From Planctomycetota bacterium (lineage in GTDB: Bacteria > Planctomycetota > Phycisphaerae > Sedimentisphaerales > Anaerobacaceae), in contig JACNGQ010000188.1 in assembly GCA_014384025.1 (NCBI GenBank), positions 1 to 64,000 of the forward strand: a stretch of 64,000 nucleotides of DNA, in the 5' to 3' direction. The position numbers were made by a program, and so were the translations under genes. Positions 19,212 to 27,484 of this stretch are shown here, one piece after another. The number at the start of each line of letters is the position of its first letter. Positions within the stretch are counted from its first letter, which is position 1. A model generated the notes under the pieces. That model did not search any database, had not been told where the DNA came from, and saw only the letters and a program-made list of their open reading frames with translations.

Positions 19212-20456
19212 TCAAATCACCCAGGGCTCTCTTCTTGCAACGTCGACAAGGCGGTTGGCTTCGTCGTCGTCAATGAACTGCTGTTTCTCTGTGTCCCATT
19301 TCAGTGACCGTTCCAGTTCGTAGGCAATAAGGAACAGGTGGCACACTGTTGCGGTGTGGACCGCGTATTTGATGTCGCGGAACGGCCTCCTGCGAGTCTT
19401 CACGCAGTCGATAAAGTCGCCGTAGATACCCCCGCTTCCGGCATAACTGGGAACCGGCTTTGAGGGGCCTTTCTCATTCGTACCTTCTACTTCCAGGTTG
19501 CCTCGATCCGGGTAATTATGGTGAAGAAGCTTGCCGTTCGGATAGCGGCAGGTTGCGAACTTTCTACCGTTCTCGTTGTGGAAGATGACTTCTTCAGGCT
19601 CCAGTTCCCTGACATCAATGGCGAAGGTCGCACCACCGAAATGATGGGCGCCCCAGTCCGTCATGCCGCCGCCCGAATAATCCCTGAACGACCGCCAGCT
19701 TGTGCCGTCGATGCTGTAGCTGCCGCTGCATCGGTGCCGATGGTACGGTGCCCAGGGGGCCGGGCCAAGCCACCTGTCCCAGTCAAAGCCGTTGGGGATC
19801 TCTTCCCCTTTCTTATTGCAGTCCATCGGTAACGGGCCAACGTTAACGTTGACCGACTTGATGATGCCTTTGTCTCCATTCCAGCAGGGATCGACCGTCT
19901 TCCTGTAGTCTTCGAGCACTCGCTGACTGCCGCCGGATACGACCCGACTATAACGCCGGGCAGCGTCGATCATCAGCTTGCCTTCACGAAGCGTCTTGGT
20001 CTCGGGCTTCTGACAATAGATGTCCTTTCCGTGGCGGCATGACTCGATCACTATGATCGCGTGCCAATGATCCGGTGTTGCACAATGCACAGCGTCGATA
20101 TCATCGCGTACCATAATTTCGCGGAAGTCGTTATAAGCTTTGCAGTCATTAGTGCTGTACTTCTCGTTCACACGGTTCATGGCGCCATCTCGGACATCCT
20201 TTCTTACGTCGCACACGGCAACGTACTGGACATCGTCCCGACCCAGGAACGAACCCAGGTCGCCCCGGCCCATGTTGCCGATGCCGATGCCGGCCATCAC
20301 GATACGGTTACTTGGCGCCGTGTTGCTCCCTCTTCCCATTGCCGCCGCTGGGATCAGGTAAGGCAGTGTCACCGTCGCCGCCGCTGCTTTCAGAAATGTT
20401 CTTCGACCATGAGATCCGCCCCGGTCCTTCGTTGGTTTGCTTTTCTGATTTGTCAC
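19212..20456 (-). CDS. Tat-exported Gfo/Idh/MocA-family oxidoreductase
   Basis: The N-terminus has a twin-arginine signal (GRRTFLKAAAATVTLP), so folded enzyme with cofactor is exported. The NAD(P)-binding Rossmann start is IVMAGIGIGNMGRGDLGSF. The usual EKP motif appears as CQKPE, keeping the catalytic lysine, and the C-terminal half contains GGGMTDWGAHHF. At 414 residues it fits the planctomycete Gfo/Idh group acting on sugars or cyclitols; the substrate is unknown. A GTG start with AAAGGA upstream is preferred. Confidence 0.9.
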   Translation of the reverse strand: MTNQKSKPTKDRGGSHGRRTFLKAAAATVTLPYLIPAAAMGRGSNTAPSNRIVMAGIGIGNMGRGDLGSFLGRDDVQYVAVCDVRKDVRDGAMNRVNEKYSTNDCKAYNDFREIMVRDDIDAVHCATPDHWHAIIVIESCRHGKDIYCQKPETKTLREGKLMIDAARRYSRVVSGGSQRVLEDYRKTVDPCWNGDKGIIKSVNVNVGPLPMDCNKKGEEIPNGFDWDRWLGPAPWAPYHRHRCSGSYSIDGTSWRSFRDYSGGGMTDWGAHHFGGATFAIDVRELEPEEVIFHNENGRKFATCRYPNGKLLHHNYPDRGNLEVEGTNEKGPSKPVPSYAGSGGIYGDFIDCVKTRRRPFRDIKYAVHTATVCHLFLIAYELERSLKWDTEKQQFIDDDEANRLVDVARREPWVI

Positions 20457-20933
20457 GTTTTTATCCTTTCCTGGGCTCAGTGTGCATAATTGCTTTAAGC
20501 TGTGTCGAGTCTGAATCTAACTTGATTAATCAATATCGCATGAGTTATGAGGGCATTTCCCTGGATAGCCTCTCTCCTCACGACCGTCACAAGGTTTCTG
20601 CTGATACTGATAGCAATTTTAATTCTACGACTATTTCTAATGATTATACTCCGCAAGCACGACATATCAAGGGCTGTTTTCTCAAACTTAAGGATTTTTC
20701 CGGGCTTCCAGCAATTCCTATAAAATTTATCCTCCCTCGTCCATCTTCCATCTTCCATCATCTATCCGCTCTACGCTCTACGCTTCAGAGCCTGTCCTGA
20801 GCGCAGCCGAAGGATTTTCTATGAAGCTGCCCGAAGGGCCTCCTCAATTTTGCACTTTACATTTTGATTTTTTTTCTTTGCTTTTTCCCTCTTTGCCCTC
20901 TGAGGCTAATATTTTTAATCCGCATAATCAGCG
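20457..20933. other. Intergenic region with a dispersed repeat
   Basis: No gene is supported. Near 20787-20815 it carries a GAGCCTGTCCTGAGCGCAGC-type repeat. A related stretch (CTTCGACAAAGCTCAGTGCA) recurs near 29040-29060. Confidence 0.4.
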
Positions 20934-21389
20934 TTAATCCGCATCTGATTTCTCCTCTCGCTCAGCTTCTAAAAGCTCTTTATTAAAAACATAAACTTTA
21001 ATCTCTTGCTCAGAGGTTTCTTCACCTTCGAAAACAACAGTAACCGAATGTACGCCAATATCTTCTAGGTTAGGTCTCCATTTAATATAATCCTGGCGAT
21101 CTCTTTTTATTAATTTCATACCGGCCGGATACGGTTTTTTTATGAAAATGTGGCAATTCATCGGAGGGTTAATCTCTATCATAAATATGTCGTCATATCG
21201 TTTTCTATCAGAAGGATTTTGAATTTCCAGAAGGACCTTTCCCTCTTCATTAACTTCTTTTTGCATAGCGAATAATTCATATGCACTTTCTTTTGCTCTC
21301 ATAAGGCAAGGCAGAAGAATGCTCATTAATAAGACGATAATGGACATTACTATCAACAGTTCAAGAAGAGTAAAACCTTTTCGTCGCAC
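20934..21389 (-). CDS. Pseudopilin-like protein (prepilin-type cleavage/methylation motif)
   Basis: It begins with GTG and MRRKGFTLLELLIVMSII, the signature recognised by prepilin peptidase (cleavage after Gly5, Phe methylated, Glu5 of the mature protein). A hydrophobic helix of about 20 residues follows. The remaining about 110 residues are acidic at the end and not recognisable. At 151 residues it is short compared with the two H-X9-DG pseudopilins at 60.8-62.6 kb. It is probably a type II secretion-like or surface pseudopilin. No assembly genes are nearby. Confidence 0.8.
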   Translation of the reverse strand: MRRKGFTLLELLIVMSIIVLLMSILLPCLMRAKESAYELFAMQKEVNEEGKVLLEIQNPSDRKRYDDIFMIEINPPMNCHIFIKKPYPAGMKLIKRDRQDYIKWRPNLEDIGVHSVTVVFEGEETSEQEIKVYVFNKELLEAEREEKSDAD

Positions 21390-21860
21390 TTTTTGTCCCT
21401 TCTGATTTTGATTTTAAATGGTCATCCCGACCGAAGTGGAGGGATCTGGTACACGAAATTATATGTGCATACGTTTAAAGAGACAAGCAATCCAATCTTA
21501 AATTTTAAAAAAACTGAAATTCAAAATGTTTCATTCTGAACGTAGTGAAGAATCTCAATCCCAACTCAAAACTAAAAACTCAACATTCAAAACTAAATTG
21601 CGGCAATCTTAAATCAAATCATCAACAGTAAATATTCAATTGAATTGCTTGCTCCACCGGCCATTGCGAGTAAAGCGCGGCGATTGGATAAGTAGCTGAA
21701 AGTTGTTGCGTGATTCGGGTCGGATGCCTACAATGAACAATATGGAGATATTGGATTCTATTGCTCTACCACCGAAGGTAGGACGATCAAAGTCAGATGG
21801 TGAAGACCGTGTTACCAACGACAAGAAACAAATGGCAAGTTTCTCGCAGGAAGACTATTT
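21390..21860. other. Intergenic region with repeat fragments
   Basis: The half near the pseudopilin contains dispersed planctomycete-type repeats (for example CATTCTGAACGTAGTGAAGA and CTAAATTGCGGCAATCT; the latter recurs at 23121-23137). The other half contains the short frame at 21733-21864. Confidence 0.4.
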
Positions 21861-21864
21861 ATGA
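21733..21864 (+). CDS. Possible short ORF coupled to the PreA-like gene
   Basis: A 43-codon frame (MNNMEILDSIALPPKVGR...) ends in TGA overlapping the ATG of the next gene (ATGA). The composition looks protein-like, but there is no clear ribosome site and no family is recognised. It could be a remnant or a coupling leader. Confidence 0.25.
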   Translation: MNNMEILDSIALPPKVGRSKSDGEDRVTNDKKQMASFSQEDYL

Positions 21865-23060
21865 TGTCTTTTGAAGTGGCAGGACTAAAATTTCGCAATC
21901 CATTCGTGGTCGCTTCTGGCCCTGCAACGAAGCATATCACACAACTCATCGAGGCCGAACAGTGCGGCTGGGGCGGCGCCAGCCTAAAGCTCGCCATCGA
22001 ACCTGCGCCGTACATCAATCTGGATCCCAGATACGGATGGTGGAAGCAGGAGCACTACTTGGCCTTCTCCGCAGAGAAGCGACTGACCCTTGATGAAGCC
22101 CTCAGACTTACGGAAAAAGGCAGGAGGCAGACCAAAGAACTCATTATCCTGGCCAATATAGCTTATACGGGCGAAAAGGGAATGGACGGCTGGTTGGATA
22201 TGGCGAGGAGATTTGTCGCAGCGGGCGCGCACGGCCTCGAACTGAACATGTGCTGCCCAAACATGTCTTTCAATTTAAAGGTTTCTGGCGAGCAGGAGCA
22301 CACTGCTCAATCCGGTGCCAGTCTCGGACAGAACGCAGAGATTGTAGGCATGGCAACCAAAATCATTTCAGATGCCGTTGACGTGCCGGTCTTCGTGAAG
22401 CTTACACCTGAGGGTGGCAGAATCGCCGAGGTCGCACAAGCCTGTTTCGAGAACGGGGCCAGTGTGGTTGGCACTACGGGCAATCGCCTGGCGATTCCCG
22501 AGTTCGATATCCACGATCCCAAACGTGGCCCATTCCGGTTTCAGGTCGAGCCCTCGGTGGCATGTTTCTCGGGCCCGTGGGTGAAGCCGCTGGCGCTTCG
22601 CGACGTCTTCGAAATCCGCAAGAAGGTTGGCCCGGTACCCTGCATCCTCGGCACTGGCGGTGTGCGCAACTATGTCGATGCCGTTCAGATGATAATGTGC
22701 GGCGCCGACATGATCGGCATCTGCACCGAAGTGATGCTTCACGGATTTGATTTTCTCTCCGGCCTGCTCGAAAACATCGATAAGTTCATGGACCGGCACG
22801 GCTATAATTCGTACAGAAATTTTCGGGATCTGGCTGTCGAAGCCATCGCCCCGGCAGACAAACTCACCCTCGAGCAGGTGTATGCCCGGGTTGAGCCTCA
22901 GTTGTGCGACGGCTGCGGCTGTTGCGAACGGATCGGCCATTGTTATGCCATAACTATAGAAGACCAAAAGGCCATTGTGGATCCGCGCCAGTGTACCGGC
23001 TGCTCCACATGTCAAAATGTATGCCATGCCGGCGCAATCTCATTCGTCGAGAGAGGATAA
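21861..23060 (+). CDS. PreA-like dihydropyrimidine/dihydroorotate dehydrogenase with two 4Fe-4S clusters
   Basis: Residues of about 1-320 form a class 1 DHODH-type FMN barrel (LKFRNPFVVASGPAT, then LELNMCCPNMS, VFVKLTPE and CILGTGGVRN). A ferredoxin-like end carries two cluster motifs, CDGCGCCERIGHCY and CTGCSTCQNVCHAG. This matches PreA, the catalytic subunit of NAD-dependent dihydropyrimidine dehydrogenase. The partner PreT, which supplies electrons from NAD(P)H, is not adjacent. The start could be either of two consecutive ATGs. Confidence 0.85.
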   Translation: MMSFEVAGLKFRNPFVVASGPATKHITQLIEAEQCGWGGASLKLAIEPAPYINLDPRYGWWKQEHYLAFSAEKRLTLDEALRLTEKGRRQTKELIILANIAYTGEKGMDGWLDMARRFVAAGAHGLELNMCCPNMSFNLKVSGEQEHTAQSGASLGQNAEIVGMATKIISDAVDVPVFVKLTPEGGRIAEVAQACFENGASVVGTTGNRLAIPEFDIHDPKRGPFRFQVEPSVACFSGPWVKPLALRDVFEIRKKVGPVPCILGTGGVRNYVDAVQMIMCGADMIGICTEVMLHGFDFLSGLLENIDKFMDRHGYNSYRNFRDLAVEAIAPADKLTLEQVYARVEPQLCDGCGCCERIGHCYAITIEDQKAIVDPRQCTGCSTCQNVCHAGAISFVERG

Positions 23061-23434
23061 GGTCTCGTGCGAACTGCTCTACTTGCCGAGTGGGGAAACT
23101 CAATTTATCCCATAGGGAAACTAAATTGCGGCAATCTCACGAATCGACTAAACCGTGTAGGGGCGGTTCGAGAACCGCCCTCACGAATAATCAATTGAAT
23201 ATGTTTTTGCCTTAAAGAAACCCCCCGGCCTTAAGCCGTTTCTTTTATCGAGAGTTCCCTCAGCATTTCTGAAGTTTACAGCTATGTCAAAACCCTCTGT
23301 ATCCGGTCAGCTCTCATAGACTTCGAAATACAGGTGAAGCATTCCCTGCGTGTTACAGGAGCAAAGCAACATGCAAGCCGCGTGACAATAACCAAATCTG
23401 ATCCGATACAGTGTTATGCCGTCCTTCTTATATT
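23061..23434. other. Intergenic region with a hairpin repeat
   Basis: It contains TAAACCGTGTAGGGGCGGTTCG (23149-23170), continuing as the perfect palindrome GGGCGGTTC-GA-GAACCGCCC (23161-23180). The same 5' sequence recurs inverted near 31523-31546. No gene is seen. Confidence 0.5.
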
Positions 23435-24298
23435 TCAAAGGTAACGATCTGTAAGATACACTACATATTTATGATGTTTCTTTCGGTGTTGCGCAAGTTT
23501 AATAATGACTTCCTGATAAGTAGCCTCATGAAAAACAACACCATCAGAGCGAACGACTGATTTAAACTCCTCAACTTCTTGTCGATGATTGAAACCGTGT
23601 TCACCAAGAGCATCATACCAGAGATAAAGTAGACGGTAGTTCATATGTCCGAATTTGTGATTTAATCCTAAAATGTGTTTGATCAGCTGTGCGACATGGA
23701 GATATTTAAAATGACTATCATATGGTGATATTGCTTGTGCAACGCCTTTGGTTGCCGGTAGATTCTGCCAAATGTCTTGGTTTTCGAAATATTTTGGATC
23801 AAAACCGCCATGCTTACGAGCAGAGTAGGCTTCAGTGAATTTACATTCGATTGCAAAGGCAGCATATTTGCCATATCTCCTTGGGAAAATAACAACATCA
23901 AGATTCGGGGAATACTGAAATCGGTCATCAATTGAAAATTTTTGCTCAAATCGTATTTCACCGTTCAATTCTTTACCTGCACGAGAAAGCCCACATGCCG
24001 AACATATGACAGACAAATCTGATGATGCACGCCAGTAATCGAATATATTTACTCCGAGGGCTGAAGAAGAATGAATGGCCTGCATTTTAGAAGGATGTCC
24101 TGCCATGCCCTTCAGCTCACCACCATCGCCATCGTTTATTTCATTCTTAGTATTTACATTCAGGGGGAGATATAGATTATCCCCCAATGTGCGTGTGTAA
24201 GCTTTTCTACCTCGCGTTCCTCGACTGCCAATGAGCCCAATCCCTCGATTCTTGGCCCATTCAGTCTGCTTAGAAATAATTTGATTAATCGCATTCAT
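23435..24298 (-). CDS. PD-(D/E)XK-type putative restriction endonuclease
   Basis: The core NLDVVIFPRRYGKYAAFAIE followed by CKFTE gives Asp134...Glu151-x-Lys153, the metal-binding motif of PD-(D/E)XK nucleases; it resembles the PGN_0703 group of putative restriction endonucleases. The 287 residues include an early arginine-rich stretch and a CxxC pair near residues 99-102. No methyltransferase is adjacent. An HNH nuclease lies divergently at 25.1 kb. The gene is AT-richer than its neighbours and lies at the edge of a repeat-rich zone, consistent with accessory DNA. Its specificity is unknown. Confidence 0.6.
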   Translation of the reverse strand: MNAINQIISKQTEWAKNRGIGLIGSRGTRGRKAYTRTLGDNLYLPLNVNTKNEINDGDGGELKGMAGHPSKMQAIHSSSALGVNIFDYWRASSDLSVICSACGLSRAGKELNGEIRFEQKFSIDDRFQYSPNLDVVIFPRRYGKYAAFAIECKFTEAYSARKHGGFDPKYFENQDIWQNLPATKGVAQAISPYDSHFKYLHVAQLIKHILGLNHKFGHMNYRLLYLWYDALGEHGFNHRQEVEEFKSVVRSDGVVFHEATYQEVIIKLAQHRKKHHKYVVYLTDRYL

Positions 24299-25055
24299 TT
24301 TGTTTCTTTTTCTCCATTTCCGCTACGGCTAAACAATTGACTACATTTTTTCTTTACATATTTCTATATAAATCTCAAACAGAACGACTCGCTCCTATAT
24401 CATACCATTGGCCGACCAATAATTGCAACAATCAAAGCCCAATAGGGGGTACTACAATTCCTGTAAGATAAGAGCTGACATATCGTTATCGTAGCATCAT
24501 TGTTAAGTTATCAAAAATAGAATGCTCCCAACAAAATTTTTTTTTCTTCATAGATTCAGTAACTACAAGGACTAAGAACAAGACAAAAAATTTTATCAGG
24601 AAAATTCAAAATTTGGGCTTTACACTTTATCAAAATATCCGTAATTTGCCGATACTGTTTCTTACGGGTATTAATGCTATATATAGCATAATTCCCGGTC
24701 ATTTTACTATATATTGTGGTCTTTTTTTCGCAGGGAGGCGTATAAAATGTACGATAAGAACAGATTTATAAAAAACGGCTGAGTCAGTTGGTCCTGACTC
24801 AGCCAAATTTTGGGGGTATCATGATGTCAACCCCAGTTCAATTCATGTCATGGTACCCCCCTCGTTTTGAATTTCAATAAAATTTTGAAATTAAGTGAAA
24901 AATTTTTCAATTAGTCCTATTTCTATGAAATGGGTAGTTGTAAGAGAAAAATAAACAATAACCAAAGCTTGATTGAATTCCACAAGTGTCCTGTTACAAA
25001 TCTGTTTAGGCGGGACGTGTTAGGATTTGATTGGGATATTAAAGGAGTACCAAAA
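24299..25055. other. AT-rich non-coding region with structured segments
   Basis: It contains the perfect palindrome ATGCTATATATAGCAT (24674-24689) and, at 24777-24859, two consecutive strong hairpins described separately. No protein gene is supported; an upstream ATG (24930) in frame with the HNH gene lacks a ribosome site. Confidence 0.5.
24777..24859 (+). ncRNA. Possible structured RNA or mobile-element end, tandem hairpins
   Basis: Hairpin 1 is GGCTGAGTCAG-TTGGTC-CTGACTCAGCC (24777-24804), a perfect 11-bp stem followed by AAATTTT. Hairpin 2 pairs GGGGGTATCATGA (24812-24824) with TCATGGTACCCCC (24847-24859), with one T-G wobble, across a loop of about 20 bases. Both sit between two nuclease genes and outside any reading frame. 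Either strand could carry the RNA. Confidence 0.4.
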
Positions 25056-25352
25056 ATGAGTTTTACAGAACAAATTATTCAAAATGTTTGGAAAAAAGGT
25101 AATATTATACCGGGTAATGACCAAGATGTCTGGCGAAAGGACCAGTGTGGTGCTTGGATTTATAGAGATTACTATGGTAATCGAAACTCGCAGTATGGGT
25201 GGGAAATTGACCATATAACGCCAGAATCACATGGCGGTAGCGATGAACTTACAAATCTTCGTCCTCTCCAATGGGAGAATAATGTAACCAGACAAGATGG
25301 TCGTCTTTCGCGTACTGTTACAGCTTCTGGTACAAACAATGTGCATGGCTAA
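25056..25352 (+). CDS. Small HNH endonuclease
   Basis: The ATG at 25056 is chosen because AAAGGAGT lies 9 bases upstream. The 98-residue product has KDQCGAWIYRDYYGN, then the HNH core GWEIDHITPESHGGSDELTN with Asp52-His53 and a later Asn, and LRPLQWENN. Small HNH proteins of this type are common in mobile or accessory DNA. They cleave DNA in known cases, but the target here is unknown. A terminator follows at 25386. The low GC content fits acquired DNA. Confidence 0.8.
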   Translation: MSFTEQIIQNVWKKGNIIPGNDQDVWRKDQCGAWIYRDYYGNRNSQYGWEIDHITPESHGGSDELTNLRPLQWENNVTRQDGRLSRTVTASGTNNVHG

Positions 25353-25385
25353 ATAGCTAGGTCAGACATAGTAGCAGTGGGATTT

Positions 25386-25429
25386 AAGAACAAGGGTACT
25401 GGGAACATATTCTCCACGCCCTTGTTCTT
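25386..25429 (+). terminator. Terminator of the HNH gene
   Basis: AAGAACAAGGG pairs perfectly with CCCTTGTTCTT (11 bp) across a 22-base loop and is followed by TCTATT. It lies 34 bases beyond the HNH stop. Confidence 0.55.
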
Positions 25430-25657
25430 TCTATTAAGGGAGAATTCTGGGGACACTATACATATTTGTCTGCTAGTCTTACTACGGGTAGCAGCCAGCC
25501 ACCGAGCAAACACATATAATGAAGTGAATAGTGATTTTTGAACATTAAGCATCGAGTATCCGATATCGATAAACTAAATAATTTCCGTTAAAACGCACAA
25601 AAACCAAGAAAACAAATATATCCTCGATGATTGCTTCCTTGCTTTTCTATCGGGGAC

Positions 25658-25745
25658 CAAAAATCAACAAAATCAACCACAATTTACCCCGTTTTTACCT
25701 TTTAACTTTAGTCACTTTAGTCACTTTAGATCACTTTGAACTTTT
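25658..25745 (+). repeat. Inverted-repeat unit A, left copy
   Basis: It includes ATTTACCCCGTTTTTACCTT and a short tandem array of TCACTTTAG. Its reverse complement is at about 28943-29025. Confidence 0.75.
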
Positions 25746-25925
25746 TCAGTCAAAAACGCTCACTCTTAAAAACAAAAATATAAATTTTCAAAATTTTTTA
25801 TCTCCCTTATAGATAACGACTTACGGCTTCCGAGCCCAGAAAAATGCCCGATTTTTCGACTCAAAAGTGTCCATTGCTCTAATTATAGAGGGATGACTTT
25901 TTTCCCTCGTAAGGGGGTGTTTTGA
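25745..25925 (+). repeat. Dispersed element, copy 1 (second copy near 62.9 kb)
   Basis: It shares AGTCAAAAACGCTCAC..., the AAT-rich middle, AATTATAGAGGGA and a terminal small hairpin (CCCT-CGTA-AGGG) with 62906-63095 in the same orientation. Confidence 0.6.
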
Positions 25926-25967
25926 ATTTGAGTCATTTAGATTTTGATATTCCCAATATGGAGTTTA

Positions 25968-26008
25968 CCCTCGATGTTAGCTCACATGCTTTTCTGTCGG
26001 GGGATATT
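25968..26008 (+). repeat. Inverted-repeat unit B, left copy
   Basis: CCCTCGATGTTAGCTCACAT and the following GCTTTTCTGTCGGGGG match the reverse complement of 28786-28833; a diverged version occurs near 31420-31455. Confidence 0.7.
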
Positions 26009-26032
26009 CGGATTTCGAGTTTGAGCTATATA

Positions 26033-26272
26033 AATTCTACGAATTCTTACGTACGAATTTATAAGCTTTTTATGCAAAACAAACCCAATTTTGGAAATGA
26101 CAAAATGAGCATAAACTTAGACGTGACATACAATTACAAGAATTTACCCCGCTGGCGGAGCCAAAAAACAAAGCCAATTCAAACCCAATTCAAAGCCAAT
26201 AAAGCCAAAAATAAACCCAATTTAACCCAATTCAAAGCCAAAACAAACCCAAACAAACCCAATATCGAAACA
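26033..26272 (+). repeat. Inverted-repeat unit C, left copy, with AACCCAATT/AAAGCCAAT array
   Basis: It runs from ATTCTTACGTACGAATTTAT through a degenerate tandem array of AAACCCAATTC and AAAGCCAATTC. The reverse complement at 28386-28628 is about 85% identical by eye. Its translation (MQNKPNF..., KTKPIQTQFK...) resembles spurious proteins often predicted in planctomycetes. Confidence 0.75.
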
Positions 26273-26314
26273 GCCCCAAAGCTCTTTTTGGCTTTCACTT
26301 TCCCTTGCCCCGGC

Positions 26315-26320
26315 TATAAT
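26315..26320 (+). promoter_or_regulatory. -10 box TATAAT for prmC, leaderless arrangement
   Basis: A perfect TATAAT ends six bases before the prmC ATG, so transcription would start at the start codon. No ribosome site is present, and the -35 is weak (TTTCAC at 26293). Confidence 0.45.
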
Positions 26321-26326
26321 CTTCCC

Positions 26327-27208
26327 ATGCAGATTTGGACAATACAAAAACTCTTAAACTGGACTACTGAATATCTCACGGGCAAGGGTATTGAATCCCC
26401 TCGCTTAAGCGCCGAGCTGCTGCTCTCTCACACGGTGGGATTAACACGAATTGAATTATATACCAAATTCGATAGGCCCGTCCCGCCGGAGCAGTTGGAC
26501 CGGTTGCGGGATTTAGTAAAACGGGCCGCACAAAACGAGCCAATAGCTTACCTGGTCGGTCGGACCGAATTTTACTCGCTCCAGATAAATGTAACGCCGG
26601 ATTGTATGGTCCCTCGCCCTGAGACGGAATTGCTTGTAGAACGCGCCATAGAATTTTTACGAGAACGCCGCACACGCACTCAGTATGTCTGCGATTTGTG
26701 TACAGGTTCCGGCTGCATTGCCGTGGCAATCGCTGAAAACTTTTCCGATGCCCGCATAATCGCAACGGATATCTGCGACGCAGCTCTGGCAGTCGCCGCC
26801 GGAAATATAAAAAAGCATCAGCTAAGCGACCGAATCAATCTGCTCTGCGGCGATTTATTCGACCCGGTCATATCAGGCCTGGATGTTAACGAATTTGATT
26901 TGATTGTCAGCAACCCACCTTATGTAAGTACCGCCGAGTATGAAAAGCTTGATATGAATGTAAAAGATTATGAGCCGAAAAAGGCCTTATTTGCCGGTGT
27001 AAATGGTCTTGATGTTTATAGCAGGATTATTGAAAAGGCAGGGCAATTCCTCAAACCTTATGGGGCCTTAATGCTGGAAATCGGTTACGCTCAGGGGCCG
27101 GCGGTTAAAGAATTGCTCGAACAAACCGGAGATTTTCGTGAAATTAAAATCGAAAAAGATTTCCACAACAACGACCGCATCGTTACGGCAAAAAAATTAT
27201 CAACCTGA
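26327..27208 (+). CDS. prmC: Release factor glutamine methyltransferase PrmC
   Basis: It starts MQIWTIQKLLNWTTEYL, the usual N-terminal helical domain that docks the release factor. The SAM-dependent domain has the CTGSGCIAVAIA loop and the catalytic NPPYVS motif. PrmC methylates the GGQ glutamine of RF1 and RF2. The 293-residue length is standard. A frame open 405 bases upstream is repeat DNA and was excluded. The gene is enclosed by the A-B-C inverted repeat. Its 3' end overlaps the convergent small membrane protein gene by 9 bases. Confidence 0.93.
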   Translation: MQIWTIQKLLNWTTEYLTGKGIESPRLSAELLLSHTVGLTRIELYTKFDRPVPPEQLDRLRDLVKRAAQNEPIAYLVGRTEFYSLQINVTPDCMVPRPETELLVERAIEFLRERRTRTQYVCDLCTGSGCIAVAIAENFSDARIIATDICDAALAVAAGNIKKHQLSDRINLLCGDLFDPVISGLDVNEFDLIVSNPPYVSTAEYEKLDMNVKDYEPKKALFAGVNGLDVYSRIIEKAGQFLKPYGALMLEIGYAQGPAVKELLEQTGDFREIKIEKDFHNNDRIVTAKKLST

Positions 27209-27451
27209 TTTATCTGAGGAATCGGTGTCTTTATCATCTTTCAAATTCTGCCGTAATAGATGGACTTCTTCAGCAAGCTTTCCGAGTTCCATACGAATCA
27301 GTTTCTGCTCCTTGCCAGCGCTCATAAAGTATCTTGAGACCCGGAGCAGGCAGATAATAATCAGAGCAAATATGAAACCGTAAGCTATCAAAATAATGGG
27401 TGCCAATAAATATGCTGTTCCTTTTGTTACTGCCAAAATTCCCTCAATCAT
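27200..27451 (-). CDS. Small membrane protein with coiled coil, unknown function
   Basis: An 83-residue protein with one or two membrane helices (about residues 8-40, APIILIAYGFIFALIIICLL), then a heptad-like segment (ELGKLAEEVHLLRQNL) and an acidic tail. A GGAAAGGAAG site precedes the ATG. It follows the HTH-ClpN gene on the same strand by 33 bases, so the two may be co-transcribed. No family is recognised. Confidence 0.65.
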   Translation of the reverse strand: MIEGILAVTKGTAYLLAPIILIAYGFIFALIIICLLRVSRYFMSAGKEQKLIRMELGKLAEEVHLLRQNLKDDKDTDSSDKSG

Positions 27452-27484
27452 TTCTTCTTCCTTTCCTTATATCTTGAATTTATT

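Larger units (their letters stand above)
25353..26326. other. Repeat-rich region upstream of prmC
   Basis: This stretch holds the left arm of the mirrored repeat (units A, B and C) and a dispersed element shared with 62.9 kb. The frame open upstream of prmC from 25922 only translates repeat DNA and is not part of the enzyme. Confidence 0.6.

Noticed and set aside
25658-25745. TCACTTTAG tandem array as a CRISPR-like repeat
   Set aside because: The units are about 9 bases and contiguous without spacers, so this is a short tandem repeat, not a CRISPR.
25922-26326. N-terminal extension of PrmC rich in NKPN/KTKPIQTQ
   Set aside because: It translates the dispersed repeat unit C. The enzyme family starts at MQIWTIQ (26327), where a -10 box also lies.
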